Shown: positions 27,858 to 37,314, numbered from the stretch's first letter. The stretch is 64,000 bases of DNA from Nocardia cyriacigeorgica (GCF_010868145.1 NZ_JAAGUY010000022.1:26720-90719); one strand, 5' to 3'. Made by a program: numbers and translations. Notes: generated by a model from the sequence alone, not told the origin.

Positions 27858-29317
27858 CCGTCGTCGAGCTGACTCTCACCGAATCGCGCCTGTGGGCGCG
27901 GAGCTCGAACACTCACGCGGACCTGCCGCCGTCGGTCGCACCCGGCAGCGACGGAATGAGTCTCGTCGTGGGCGAGCCGCTCGTCCCGCAGTCGATGGCA
28001 TGTTCGGCAGTGCAACTCCTGACGGCCGACCGGATCGCCTATCTGCCGAGCTTGCCCTCACCCGTCGATGCCATGACCGCGGTCTTCGGCAGAATGCTTG
28101 CCGAGCTACGGGTTCAAGAGCCCTGTGAGCGCCTCACGATCGTTACGCCGACCGAATGGGGGACGAGGCGCCGTTCCGACATCGAAACAGCCGCCTCTCG
28201 CCTGGCCTCCGAGGTCGAATTCCACGTAGCGGCGTTGCGTGCGGTGGCTGCCGATACTCGAAACCGAGACCGCCGCACGGTGGTGATCGAGTTCGGTCCG
28301 CTGTCGACCACCGCGACATCGGTGATCTACGGCCAGCAAGGGCCCGAAATCGAGGCGTGTGAGCACGAACCGAACCTGGCTGCGGTCGAGATCGCCCCGG
28401 ACAGCCCGGGTTTGAGCGAACTGCGGGCGCTCTTCGAACGCCTGCTCGCAGGACGGCCTACCGACAGCGTGTTGATAGTCGGCGGAGCCGACCCGGGTCT
28501 TCTCGAGCTCATCGGTTCTGCCGTCACGGAAATTTCCGGACCCGATACCGAGCTTCGGACTGTGGCGAGCGCTGATCTGGCTCGCAACAAACTGACCGAG
28601 GCCACGCACTACCCGACGGCGGCGATTCCACAACTCCCACAGACAGAATGGCTCCAGCCATTGCGTGAGCGCGCTGCGGCCACCCGCCCGCCTCGTTCGC
28701 GCACACCGATCTACATCGGTGCGGCCGCCGTCGCGGCGATACTGGTCGCGGGCATAGGCGCAGCTGTGGTGCTGACCCAACCCGAGGATGCAGGAAGCGC
28801 GACAGCCGCGGCCCACTCGTCGACGGTTACCGAAGTTTCGTCGTCCGCGGTCGCGCCGACGACCGCTCCGAAGGCGACCACCACGAAGACGACACCGGCG
28901 CCTCAAACCATCGGCAACCTCAAATTTGAAGTTCCTGCCGGATGGCGGGTCATAGATGCGGCAGGCGGATCCCGCATCTACCTGGTCCCTGAAGACGGCA
29001 CCAAGGCTCGAATCACGCTCACCCAGAAGCAAGTAGTCCCTGGCGTCGGCTACGAACAGGTTGCCGCCAACCTCGAGGCTCAGATCGGGCAACGTCCCGC
29101 AGGAACAATGAGCCCCCTGCGCCGCGATGTGGTCTTCGGCGGCCGTTCCGGCCTGGCCTACACCGAGCATCCAGACGACGGCTCGCAGGTCGACTGGCAT
29201 GTTATCGTCGAACACAGCACCCAAGTCGGGATCGGGTGTCAATATCAGACAGGGGGGCAAGACACGACAACACAACTCTGTGCAGCTGTCGCAACCACGC
29301 TGGAAGTCATCCCATGA
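27854..29317 (+). CDS. Type VII secretion-associated protein, TIGR03931/Rv3446c type
   Basis: 487 residues. An N-terminal domain (1-270) looks like a degenerate actin/Hsp70 fold. One membrane helix lies at about 292-315 (IYIGAAAVAAILVAGIGAAV), then a Ser/Thr/Ala linker. The C-terminal domain (about 350-487, NLKFEVPAGWRVIDAAGGSR) is the outer part characteristic of TIGR03931. In M. tuberculosis the equivalent, Rv3446c, sits between eccC4 and esxU, as here. ATGA overlap with eccC shows coupling. Precise role unknown. Confidence 0.88.
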   Translation: MTVVELTLTESRLWARSSNTHADLPPSVAPGSDGMSLVVGEPLVPQSMACSAVQLLTADRIAYLPSLPSPVDAMTAVFGRMLAELRVQEPCERLTIVTPTEWGTRRRSDIETAASRLASEVEFHVAALRAVAADTRNRDRRTVVIEFGPLSTTATSVIYGQQGPEIEACEHEPNLAAVEIAPDSPGLSELRALFERLLAGRPTDSVLIVGGADPGLLELIGSAVTEISGPDTELRTVASADLARNKLTEATHYPTAAIPQLPQTEWLQPLRERAAATRPPRSRTPIYIGAAAVAAILVAGIGAAVVLTQPEDAGSATAAAHSSTVTEVSSSAVAPTTAPKATTTKTTPAPQTIGNLKFEVPAGWRVIDAAGGSRIYLVPEDGTKARITLTQKQVVPGVGYEQVAANLEAQIGQRPAGTMSPLRRDVVFGGRSGLAYTEHPDDGSQVDWHVIVEHSTQVGIGCQYQTGGQDTTTQLCAAVATTLEVIP

Positions 29318-29447
29318 CACCAGCTCAAAATTCTTTCCAAATTGATGGAACCGATTGGGCGGGTCGCTGCGTCCAATCTAGTAGTTGGAGCGAATCGGCT
29401 CGGTCCACGACGGGCGGCCGAATCAAGTCACAAGAACGGAGTGCATG

Positions 29448-29786
29448 ATGGCGGGTACCGTGAGGAACGACCTTGCGACGATGCAGGCGACTGCCACGCA
29501 TATCAAGAATGTCAGCTCTCAGATCCAGAGCGAGATTACCGGGGTCAGGAATCTGGTCGACGGCGCAACCCACTGGGGCGGTTCAGCGAAGGGCGCGTTC
29601 AATACTGTGATGGAGGATTTCAACTCGGCGGCCGTAAACCTGAAGACCATCCTGGAAGACAAGATCGCCGCGAACATCGAGAAGAACGGCGTGGGGTACG
29701 ACCAGCAGGAGCAGGATATCCAGGCGCAGGTGCTGAAGGCCGGCGCCTCCGGTGAGCTCGGATCCAGCCTCAACATCAAGCTGTAA
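29448..29786 (+). CDS. esxU: WXG100 secreted protein, EsxU position
   Basis: 112 residues, helical hairpin. The turn holds W-G-G (ATHWGGSAKGAFN) near residue 45, the WXG100 signature. A C-terminal extension (about 85-112) carries the acidic segment GVGYDQQEQDIQAQ, in the region expected for the T7SS export signal. Tandem ATGs at 29445 and 29448 follow GGAG; 29448 has the better spacing. The partner is the next gene. The symbol is given from gene order with M. tuberculosis ESX-4. Confidence 0.88.
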   Translation: MAGTVRNDLATMQATATHIKNVSSQIQSEITGVRNLVDGATHWGGSAKGAFNTVMEDFNSAAVNLKTILEDKIAANIEKNGVGYDQQEQDIQAQVLKAGASGELGSSLNIKL

Positions 29787-29835
29787 TCGTACGATCTTCG
29801 AAATCAACAGAATCGCTGAAATAGGGAGATGAATC

Positions 29836-30129
29836 GTGGCTGATCAGGGGATCAATTACAGCAAGGAACAGCTGATCGAGCTGGCCAACCAGATCCGTGC
29901 CAGCGAACGTCGTCTGCAGGAAACGCAGGAGGAGCTCAAGGGCTACGTGAACGGTCTGGTGGCGGAGTGGGATGGTGCTGCTCGCGAATCGTACCAGACG
30001 GTCCAGGCCGAATGGGACACGGCGCAGCAGACGATCATGACCACCCTCGAAACGATCGCCAAGGTCGTTGAGGACGGTGCGATTTCCATGGACGAGATGG
30101 ACATGATGAACTCGCGCTCTTGGGCGTAA
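29836..30129 (+). CDS. esxT: WXG100 secreted protein, EsxT position
   Basis: 97 residues, a compact helical hairpin with the turn VAEWDGAARESY (WDG) near residue 44 and helices rich in Gln and Glu. It probably forms a 1:1 heterodimer with the preceding protein and is exported through EccC. TAGGGAGATGAATC gives the ribosome site. It is the last gene of the ESX-4 plus-strand unit and is followed by a perfect terminator. Confidence 0.9.
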   Translation: MADQGINYSKEQLIELANQIRASERRLQETQEELKGYVNGLVAEWDGAARESYQTVQAEWDTAQQTIMTTLETIAKVVEDGAISMDEMDMMNSRSWA

Positions 30130-30154
30130 TTCAGCTGTTCCTCGCGAACATGCG

Positions 30155-30186
30155 ATGGGCTCCGGCGTTTTCGCGCCGGAGCCCAT
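30155..30186. terminator. Terminator between the WXG100 pair and the kinase cluster
   Basis: Perfect 13-base stem, ATGGGCTCCGGCG at 30155-30167 and its complement at 30174-30186, six-base loop beginning TTTT. It ends the esx transcript. Being symmetrical, it also lies just past the convergent kinase gene that stops at 30211. Confidence 0.9.
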
Positions 30187-30210
30187 TTGTGTCTCGGATG
30201 GAAATGCGGA

Positions 30211-31752
30211 CTACCTGACCCGACCCTGAAGCGCCGGTATCGCCTTCTCGATCAGTACCGATTCGGAATTCGCCGACCAATTGCGCAAAGCGACAACGGC
30301 AGTCGGGTCATCCAGTGCGATCACTGTCGCGGCAGATCCGGTGATGAGGAAGGGCAGCCCGGACAGGCCTCCTCCACCGGCGTCCGAGTCGCTGCGGACG
30401 ACCAGGATGTAGCTGTCCCGATCCGCGATCAACCTGGAAGTATCCACGGTCCGTGGCGATGGCTCATCGCCTTGCTTCTCATAGCTGACGTTGTAGACGA
30501 ACCCGAGATCCTCGAAGAACTTCGTCTGCGGCGATGGTCTCAAATAGACTGCGGGGTCGCCATTCTCGCTGTAGTCGATCAGGGTGATCGTTTTGCCATG
30601 GAAGGCAGGATTGCTCTGGCGGGCCTTGCCGATCGGCGTTTGCGCTTCGGCGGTAGGTGTCGCACCGTCCGCAGCTGCTTCGGCCGACCCTGGCGAATCC
30701 TCGTCCGACATGGCGAGCGTTGTGCCGCCTATAGCAAGTCCGAGGACAACGACTGCCGCGCCGACAGCGGTGGGCCAGCGCCGCCAACTCTTCTGCTGGC
30801 CGGGCGACGCCCGCGTGTCCGCCGCGACATCGGGTTCGGAAACCGGTCGTGGATCGATGACCTGCACCGGATAGGTCGGCGATGTTGTGCTCGACACCGG
30901 GTTATGGCCCGGCACAAGGGCATTCGCCGCTGCCTCGGTGAACTCTCGGCAGCTGTTGAACCGATCGCCGGGCTGCTTTGCCAACGCCGTGGCGAATACC
31001 TGGTCGAGCGCGGCGGGAAGCCCCGGATTGACCGCGGTCGCCTGTGGCGGTGGCTGATGGAGGTGCCCCATGATGACCATCGCGGGTTGGGCGCCGGGGT
31101 ACGGGTTCTGACCGGTGATCAGCTTGAACAGTGAGCAAGCGAGACTGTAGATGTCGGCGCGATGATCGAGAGGCTGTCCGGACAGCTGCTCAGGCGGCGC
31201 GTAGGCAATCGTCGCGAGCATGCTTCCGGTATTGGTCAGCTCCGAGGCATCGTCGGCTGCCTTCGCAACACCGAAGTCGGTCAGCAGGACACGCTCGTCT
31301 TCGCCAGTGTCCGGAGACGAGATCAGGAAATTTGCCGGCTTGACGTCGCGGTGCAGCAGGCCGCGTCGGTGTGCGTAGTCAAGGCCTTTGCCGACCTCGG
31401 TGACTATTCGAAGCGCACGCAGCGGCGTCATCGAGTGAGGGTCATCGGCTGTCACCGCAGACGCGTCGGTTCCCTCGATGTACTGCATCGAGATCCACAA
31501 CCGGCCGCTCTCATCCCCGCGGTTGTACACCGAGACGATGTTCGGATGGTCCAGGCCTGCCGCGATATTGGCCTCGCGCTCGAAGCGGACGCGGAACTCG
31601 CGGTCACGCGACAACTCCGGGCTCAGCACTTTCATCGCATCCATTCGGGGCAGGCTCGGATGCTTTGCGAGATATACGGTGCCCATCCCGCCCGCCCCGA
31701 GCGCCTTCACGATTCGGTACCCGCCGACGATGGTTCCCGGGCTCAGCGCCAT
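30211..31752 (-). CDS. Membrane Ser/Thr protein kinase with non-PASTA outer domain (kinase 1)
   Basis: 513 residues. Kinase domain at about 12-275: glycine loop LGAGGMGTVYLA, catalytic Lys41, HRDVKPANFL and LTDFGVAK, with APPEQL replacing APE. A single membrane helix lies at about 325-345 (PTAVGAAVVVLGLAIGG). The ~165-residue outer domain has no PASTA repeats; it matches kinase 2 (GGGGLSGL and ATVIALDDP, then RNW). ATG at 31752 has AGGAGG upstream. It lies 46 bases after lipoprotein B3 and is probably cotranscribed with it. Confidence 0.93.
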   Translation of the reverse strand: MALSPGTIVGGYRIVKALGAGGMGTVYLAKHPSLPRMDAMKVLSPELSRDREFRVRFEREANIAAGLDHPNIVSVYNRGDESGRLWISMQYIEGTDASAVTADDPHSMTPLRALRIVTEVGKGLDYAHRRGLLHRDVKPANFLISSPDTGEDERVLLTDFGVAKAADDASELTNTGSMLATIAYAPPEQLSGQPLDHRADIYSLACSLFKLITGQNPYPGAQPAMVIMGHLHQPPPQATAVNPGLPAALDQVFATALAKQPGDRFNSCREFTEAAANALVPGHNPVSSTTSPTYPVQVIDPRPVSEPDVAADTRASPGQQKSWRRWPTAVGAAVVVLGLAIGGTTLAMSDEDSPGSAEAAADGATPTAEAQTPIGKARQSNPAFHGKTITLIDYSENGDPAVYLRPSPQTKFFEDLGFVYNVSYEKQGDEPSPRTVDTSRLIADRDSYILVVRSDSDAGGGGLSGLPFLITGSAATVIALDDPTAVVALRNWSANSESVLIEKAIPALQGRVR

Positions 31753-31798
31753 AGTGGACAGCCTCCTGATTCGAGCCCGACCCGAATGTGTTCGGTCA

Positions 31799-33067
31799 TC
31801 ATCGAGCATTCGCCAGAATCGAGTACTGGGCGGCCGCGCGTTGATGGACATCGACCAATTGATCGCTTGTCACTATCCCGACATAGTTGTGGTAGGCCAC
31901 CATGCAGACGAATCGATCGAATCGTGCCGTGCCGTATTTCTCGGATGTCTCCGCGCACGTCGAATCCGGGATGTTCAGCGGTGGGGCGGCACTTCTGGTG
32001 GTCGCGAAGGGAAACAGCTTGTCGGTGACAGCTTTTCTTGCGGACTCATCGTTCTCGGTGCGCACGACGATGGAGTCGCCGGCTGAACCGAAACGCACAG
32101 CGTTCATGGCCTTGTAGCTGGAACGCGCGGTGGCTCGGTCGGGTGCGACATGCAAGATTCCGCGTAGGCCGACGCTCGAGGAAGAGTCGCCGAGGGATGG
32201 AGCGCCGGAGTTCAACGGGTCCATTGCGCGAACAACCAGACGATCTGGATCCCATGGCAGGGAGAGCAATTGAACATCGGTGATCGGTGGGAGCTGATCC
32301 AAGAGTGGGAGCTGGGTGTCGTAAGCCTTTTCGGTGAGGCTCGTCAGCGCCTGCAAGTCGTTCGAGGGGGCTGAAATCTGGTATCCGACGACGTAGGTGC
32401 CGTGCGCGATCGTCGACCTCATGAAAGGTGACTCAGGGTTCCAATGGCTGTGCGCGCCGGGATACTTGTCCAGTGCCACAGGCCTGTTCTTCTCTGTGAA
32501 CTGTGCGAGATCGCGATCGTGGAACTGTTGCGCGGCGAGTTTCGCCGAGTCTTCATCGGGGAACTGCAGGACTATCGTCGCAAGTGTGGTCGACTTCGGT
32601 TCGCTCTTCTTCGGCCACTGGCGGGAAAGCTGAGTGATGTATGCGGGTTCGCTACTCCCGCCAGAGGCGAAGGCATATAGATACCGGTTGGTCTCCGCGA
32701 TCGTGCGCATATCTGTTCCGAAGCGATCGAACTCGGATTCGATCATCACCTCGAATGTGACTTGATCCTCGAGGGTGTATTTCAGTGCGGGGTCGATTTC
32801 ATCCGCAGTTGCCACGTAGTCGGCGACGCGCATGCCTGCGACCTGTTTCATATCGTAGAACGGAGCGCGGATCGGGTCATCATGGGCGTCGACAGGCTCG
32901 GTCGGGTATTGTCCGGTGTCGAGATTCCGGACGTCGATCTCGCCCGGCAGCGGGCTCCCGGTCAGAGTATCGCCGCACGCCATGACGGAAGTAGCGAGCA
33001 GGCCGATCGTCACCGTGCTGGTGAATGCTCGTCGAATTGCGTGAAAGCGACTGTGCTGGTTGATCAT
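31799..33067 (-). CDS. Envelope lipoprotein, type B, copy 3 (DUF7373-like)
   Basis: 422 residues. Signal sequence with lipobox SVMAC, so anchored outside the membrane. The start at 33067 overlaps the upstream gene as ATGA, which fixes it despite a weak ribosome site. It belongs to the same family as five neighbours: shared features are LQFPDE near 170, YPGAHSHWNP near 215 and the C-terminal QRAAAQYSILAN. I believe this family is catalogued as DUF7373; unverified. It is the most divergent type-B copy. Function unknown. Confidence 0.85.
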   Translation of the reverse strand: MINQHSRFHAIRRAFTSTVTIGLLATSVMACGDTLTGSPLPGEIDVRNLDTGQYPTEPVDAHDDPIRAPFYDMKQVAGMRVADYVATADEIDPALKYTLEDQVTFEVMIESEFDRFGTDMRTIAETNRYLYAFASGGSSEPAYITQLSRQWPKKSEPKSTTLATIVLQFPDEDSAKLAAQQFHDRDLAQFTEKNRPVALDKYPGAHSHWNPESPFMRSTIAHGTYVVGYQISAPSNDLQALTSLTEKAYDTQLPLLDQLPPITDVQLLSLPWDPDRLVVRAMDPLNSGAPSLGDSSSSVGLRGILHVAPDRATARSSYKAMNAVRFGSAGDSIVVRTENDESARKAVTDKLFPFATTRSAAPPLNIPDSTCAETSEKYGTARFDRFVCMVAYHNYVGIVTSDQLVDVHQRAAAQYSILANAR

Positions 33068-34287
33068 TCCGCGTTCACCAACAAGGCGTACTGAGCTGAG
33101 ATCCGCTGTTGAGCGTCCAGAAGTTGCGATGACCACGTATAGGCCGCGTAGCGCCCATGCGATACCGAGCAATAGAACCGGAAGGCCAGCATTTCCCGGC
33201 CTATGTACTCGATGCAGCGCGCTTGCGGGAGGTTTCGTGGTGAATCCTCGCTGCGGTATTTGCGTGAGAGCTTGGTGAGGTGGGCGCTGACTTTCGCTGC
33301 ACTGGCGGCGTCCTTTGCTCGAAAGAGTTCGGATCCATCGAAAGCGAACTTGTCGACGCCGTTGTCGTCGATTACCTGCCTCAGCTCACTCATGTCGACC
33401 GCGAAATGTACGGCTGAAACACCGTCGTAAACACCTGGTGGGTTTTTGGTTCCTTCGCTTGTGGTCCCGGGCAAGGTGCGTCCGAGGACGCCCTCCGGGT
33501 CCACATCGATGTCCATCAGCTTGTCCGGTGGGGTCGGCTCGAACTCGGACATTGCGGGTATGACCACATCCAAGTTTCTCTCGACCAAACCTTGCAGCCC
33601 GGCGAGGTCGTGCCGTTCGACATATGACAGTTTGTAGTCGTAAACCCAGCTGTAGATCACGACCGGCCCAATGGCGTACCAGGAGCCGATCGATTGACTA
33701 CCGTCCGGTTGCCAGTGTGCGCGGGCTTCAGGATATTTCGGGATCTCGACGCGTTGATTTCGGTTGTTGTACTCGAAGTCGACTCGCTCGAGTTCCGCGG
33801 CCGCCTTCTGCGCTGATTGCTCGTTCGGAAACAGTAGGGCGGCATTGAGAATGTCGATGCCCTCGTTGTCGCGCTCGCTACCTGCTGTCGTGACGAACCC
33901 ACCGATGAAGTCGGGCGCCGCCTCGGGGAACCGTTCGGTGGCCATAATCGCGCCAAGCGGCTTCGGATCGATGAACGCGTTGACCCACATACCGTCGTTG
34001 TGGACGAAGACCGGGTCGGTGGCGGACGGCAACGGAAGGTAGTTGCCGAGCCGTTGGGCCTCGACCAGCCGCGCGTGCTCGAGGGAAACAGGCTTTCCGA
34101 GGTCACGCGGCTGGGTGGGGAAACTGCCTGGATCGAGTTGCGCTATATCGACCGCCGGTGCGGGAGCCGGATCGGGAGCGGCGGATGAAGCCTCATCCGC
34201 GCCGCAACCACCGACGCTCACCGTCAACGCGCTGGCAGCCAGAATGGTCCAAGCGGCCCGGGCCACCCGTGACCTCGCCGTTGGCAT
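33064..34287 (-). CDS. Envelope lipoprotein, type A, copy 3 (DUF7373-like)
   Basis: 407 residues with signal sequence and lipobox SVGGC. Type-A features: LAQLDPG-like start of the mature domain (DIAQLDPGSFPTQPRDLG), RLGNYLPLP, LLFPNE, YPEARAHWQP and the ending QRISAQYALLVN. AGGGGGAA precedes ATG at 34287. It is coupled by ATGA to type B copy 3 and lies 39 bases after kinase 2, so A3-B3-kinase 1 probably form one transcript with kinase 2. Function unknown. Confidence 0.85.
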   Translation of the reverse strand: MPTARSRVARAAWTILAASALTVSVGGCGADEASSAAPDPAPAPAVDIAQLDPGSFPTQPRDLGKPVSLEHARLVEAQRLGNYLPLPSATDPVFVHNDGMWVNAFIDPKPLGAIMATERFPEAAPDFIGGFVTTAGSERDNEGIDILNAALLFPNEQSAQKAAAELERVDFEYNNRNQRVEIPKYPEARAHWQPDGSQSIGSWYAIGPVVIYSWVYDYKLSYVERHDLAGLQGLVERNLDVVIPAMSEFEPTPPDKLMDIDVDPEGVLGRTLPGTTSEGTKNPPGVYDGVSAVHFAVDMSELRQVIDDNGVDKFAFDGSELFRAKDAASAAKVSAHLTKLSRKYRSEDSPRNLPQARCIEYIGREMLAFRFYCSVSHGRYAAYTWSSQLLDAQQRISAQYALLVNAE

Positions 34288-34326
34288 AGCGGACTTCCCC
34301 CTTGTGATCGAGCGTCCTCGCGGATG

Positions 34327-35976
34327 TTACTTCACCTGTGCCCGCAAGATCGGAACGAGCTTTTCCAGCAGCAGCGGTTGGCTGGAGGAGGTCCAGTTGC
34401 GGAAGGCGTTCACTGTCGCGGGATCGTCGACGACGATGACAGTGGCGGTGACGTCGTTGACGTAGGGATTGAGGCCCGAAAGTCCGCCGCCGCCTGCACC
34501 TTCGTCGCTGCGGATGGCGATGAGGTAGCCGGAGTTGATCTTGGAGAACGTCGTGTACCGGTCTTCTTTGGTCACCGGGCGAGGGGAGGGCTCGCTACCG
34601 GAGTTGGTGAACGCGGAATTGAAGGCGAATCCGAGGTCCTGAAGGAACTTTGCCTGGTCGCCCGGCGTGAGATACATGGCGAGCTGGTTGTCGTAGGCCT
34701 TACCGCCGGTGACGTCGACGACGGTGACGGCCTTTCCTTCGAAGGCGGGGTTGTTCTTTCGTGCTTCCTCGATGGAGCCGGGGGCGACGGCCACGGCCGA
34801 TGTGCCGTTGGTCCCCGCGGGAGTGTCGCCGCCGCTGAGGGCCCAGATGCCGATGCCGGCCGCCAGGGCGACCACGACAACTGCGGCCGCGGCGCCGAGC
34901 AGGCGGTTGCGCCCGGAGGGCGCGGACTGCGGGTGCGACAGCTGATCGAGTGCCGACAGGTGTGCCCGCGGGTCAGTCGGCGGTCGCGTCTGCTCGGCAG
35001 TGTTGTTGACGGCATAGCGGGGCCAGCTCGGCTCTTGCGCGTGTGGCTGTGGGCCGGAGGTGTAGCCGATCGCACCGGTTGCGGTCGGATGCGAGCCGGA
35101 GGCGTAGCCGAACGGGCCTGGAGCCTGCGGAATCCCGCCGGAGAGTACCTGGGTCGCGGCGTCGGTGAACTCGCGGCAGGTGTTGAACCGTTCGGCCGGG
35201 TTCTTGGCCAGAGCGCGGGCGAAGACCTGGTCGATGGCGGGTGGCAGGTTGCGGTTGACGGCGGTCGCGCGCGGGGGTGGTTCGTGCAGGTGCCCCATCA
35301 TGACCATCGCCGGCTGGGTCGCCGGATAGGGGTTCTGGCCGGTGAGCAGTTTGTAGAAGGCGCAGGCCAGGCTGTAGATGTCGGCGCGATGGTCGAGCCG
35401 GCCGCCGGAGAGCTGTTCCGGTGGCGCGTAGGCAATGGTGGCGACGAAGCTGCCGGTCTGGGTGAGGTCGGTGGTGTCCTCGGAGGACTTGGCGACGCCG
35501 AAATCGGTGAGCAGGACGCGCTCTTCTTCGTCCTGTTCGGCCGACAGCAGGAAATTCGCCGGCTTGACGTCACGATGGAGGAGGCCACGGCGATGCGCGT
35601 AGTCGAGGCCCTTGCCGACCTCGGTGACGATGCGCAGCGCGCGCTGCGGCGTCATGGACCGGGGGTCGCGCTCCAGTTCGGCGGCGGCATCCGTGCCGTC
35701 GACGTACTGCATGGCGATCCACAGCTGGCCGTCTTCCTCGCCGCGGTTGTAGACCGACACGATATTGGCGTGGTCCAGCCCAGCGGCCAGGTTCGCTTCG
35801 CGTTCGAAACGGGCCCGGAACTCGTTGTCGGCGCTGAGGTGCCCACTGAGTACCTTGAGCGCGTCCATCCGTGGGAGGCTCGGATGCTTGGCCAGATAGA
35901 CCGTGCCCATCCCACCCGCGCCGAGTACGCGCTGGATGCGATATCCGCCCACGATGGTGCCGGGGCTCATCGCCAT
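34327..35976 (-). CDS. Membrane Ser/Thr protein kinase with non-PASTA outer domain (kinase 2)
   Basis: 549 residues. Kinase domain at about 12-275 is very close to kinase 1: LGAGGMGTVYLAKHPSLPRM, Lys41, HRDVKPANFL, LTDFGVAKSS. A Pro/Gly/Ser-rich juxtamembrane linker of about 90 residues, then a membrane helix near 370-395 and an outer domain of about 155 residues sharing GGGGLSGL, ATVIVVDDP, RNW and LEKLVP with kinase 1. No PASTA repeats. ATG at 35976 has AGGAGA upstream; the frame beyond is antisense-like and rejected. Confidence 0.93.
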   Translation of the reverse strand: MAMSPGTIVGGYRIQRVLGAGGMGTVYLAKHPSLPRMDALKVLSGHLSADNEFRARFEREANLAAGLDHANIVSVYNRGEEDGQLWIAMQYVDGTDAAAELERDPRSMTPQRALRIVTEVGKGLDYAHRRGLLHRDVKPANFLLSAEQDEEERVLLTDFGVAKSSEDTTDLTQTGSFVATIAYAPPEQLSGGRLDHRADIYSLACAFYKLLTGQNPYPATQPAMVMMGHLHEPPPRATAVNRNLPPAIDQVFARALAKNPAERFNTCREFTDAATQVLSGGIPQAPGPFGYASGSHPTATGAIGYTSGPQPHAQEPSWPRYAVNNTAEQTRPPTDPRAHLSALDQLSHPQSAPSGRNRLLGAAAAVVVVALAAGIGIWALSGGDTPAGTNGTSAVAVAPGSIEEARKNNPAFEGKAVTVVDVTGGKAYDNQLAMYLTPGDQAKFLQDLGFAFNSAFTNSGSEPSPRPVTKEDRYTTFSKINSGYLIAIRSDEGAGGGGLSGLNPYVNDVTATVIVVDDPATVNAFRNWTSSSQPLLLEKLVPILRAQVK

Positions 35977-36085
35977 CTCGCGGTCTCCTGTCCTGACTGG
36001 TTCGGCATGTGGATGCCGTCTGTGTCGCTGTCCATCGGAGCATAGTGGGCGGGCGGTCGAGCCTGCCTGTCGTCCGTGGCCTTGC

Positions 36086-37303
36086 CTACTGGTACTGGCT
36101 GTTGGCGAGCAGTGCGTACTGTGCGGCGGCCCGCTGCCGCACATCGACCGGCTGGCCGCTCTGGACCTGTGCGACGTAGCGGTCGTATCGGACTATGCAG
36201 ACGTACTTCTGGTCCGGGTCGTTGGGGTCGGCGTCCTCACTGCAGCGGGCATCCGGAACGTCTTTCGGCGCATCGATCGGCGTCCACCGGCTCGCCGTGA
36301 GCCGGGTGTCGGCGAACTGTGCCGCCGCGTCGGCGTCGCGCGTCCGCCACAGATACGTCTCGTCGGCCAGGGCGATACGGTCGACGCCGTTGTCCTGCAT
36401 CGCCTTCTGGACGTCGGTCGGCTCGCCCACCCAGTGGAGGAGGCCACGTGGCTGATAGGTGCCCACCTTGCCGGCGTCCGGCGTGAAATAGAAATCCTCG
36501 GAAGCCAGCGTCCGCTGGAGCATCGAGTCGGGATCGAAGGGAAGCTCGAGCACCTCACGCTTGGACAGCGGTGACAGTTCCTTCAGCATCGGCACCTGGG
36601 TCGCGTAGGTCTTCTCGGCGAGCGTCGTCAGCGAGTCGAGATCGGGGCTCGGCCAGGTGAGCAACAAAGTGATCACGTAGCTGCCAACGGCCATCGTCGA
36701 ACCGAGCGTGGGAATCCCCGGCCGCCAATGGGAATGGGCGTCGGGGTATTTCTTCAGCTCTACCGGCTTGTTCTGGTCGGGAGCGACCGCGAAATCGGTC
36801 TGGTCGAGATCACGTGCCGCGGCCTGTGCGGCCTTGTCGTCCGGGAATTGGAGGACACCGATGGTGATCGTTGTTCCTCCCGCCGACTTGTCCGCTGTCT
36901 TGGCCGTGTCGGCGGAGGTCAAGCCGATACCGAACATGAAGTTGTGCCGATCCAGCACGGGGCCGTTGACATCGGCCAGCAGCTTGGTCGCCGCTCGGCT
37001 GTCGTTGAAGCCCTCCACCCCCCGGTTGTATTTCAACTTCGGGTCGACGTCGATCCCATTGATGACGTTGTCGGACAGCCGCATGACTGCCAGCTCGGTG
37101 CCGGAGGGCACACTGTTCATGTACTCCCAGCGCATATCGAGTGGCGCCGTCGGGTAACTCCCGATATCGAAACCGCGGAGGTCCGGCTCGCCCGGAAGCG
37201 CGGTTCCCGACACAGCGGAGCAGCCGGTCAAGGCGGCGGTCGCGGCGATGGCCAAGGCGGCGTACCGGCCGGTCGATGTTCTCAAAATGCTTCGAATTCG
37301 CAT
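36086..37303 (-). CDS. Envelope lipoprotein, type B, copy 2 (DUF7373-like)
   Basis: 405 residues, signal sequence with lipobox ALTGC. The mature part starts LPGEPDLRGFDIGSYPTAPL. It carries LQFPDD, YPDAHSHWRPG and the C terminus QRAAAQYALLANSQYQ, and two Cys near residues 350-370 that may pair. Its length is identical to type B copy 1 (405), with most residues matching by eye. It lies 11 bases after type A copy 2. Confidence 0.86.
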   Translation of the reverse strand: MRIRSILRTSTGRYAALAIAATAALTGCSAVSGTALPGEPDLRGFDIGSYPTAPLDMRWEYMNSVPSGTELAVMRLSDNVINGIDVDPKLKYNRGVEGFNDSRAATKLLADVNGPVLDRHNFMFGIGLTSADTAKTADKSAGGTTITIGVLQFPDDKAAQAAARDLDQTDFAVAPDQNKPVELKKYPDAHSHWRPGIPTLGSTMAVGSYVITLLLTWPSPDLDSLTTLAEKTYATQVPMLKELSPLSKREVLELPFDPDSMLQRTLASEDFYFTPDAGKVGTYQPRGLLHWVGEPTDVQKAMQDNGVDRIALADETYLWRTRDADAAAQFADTRLTASRWTPIDAPKDVPDARCSEDADPNDPDQKYVCIVRYDRYVAQVQSGQPVDVRQRAAAQYALLANSQYQ

Positions 37304-37314
37304 GTGCCGCAGTC

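Noticed and set aside
30211..35976. PASTA repeats in kinases 1 and 2
   Set aside because: No repeated Pro/Val/Gly-rich PASTA units are seen in the outer regions; they are therefore not PknB-type.
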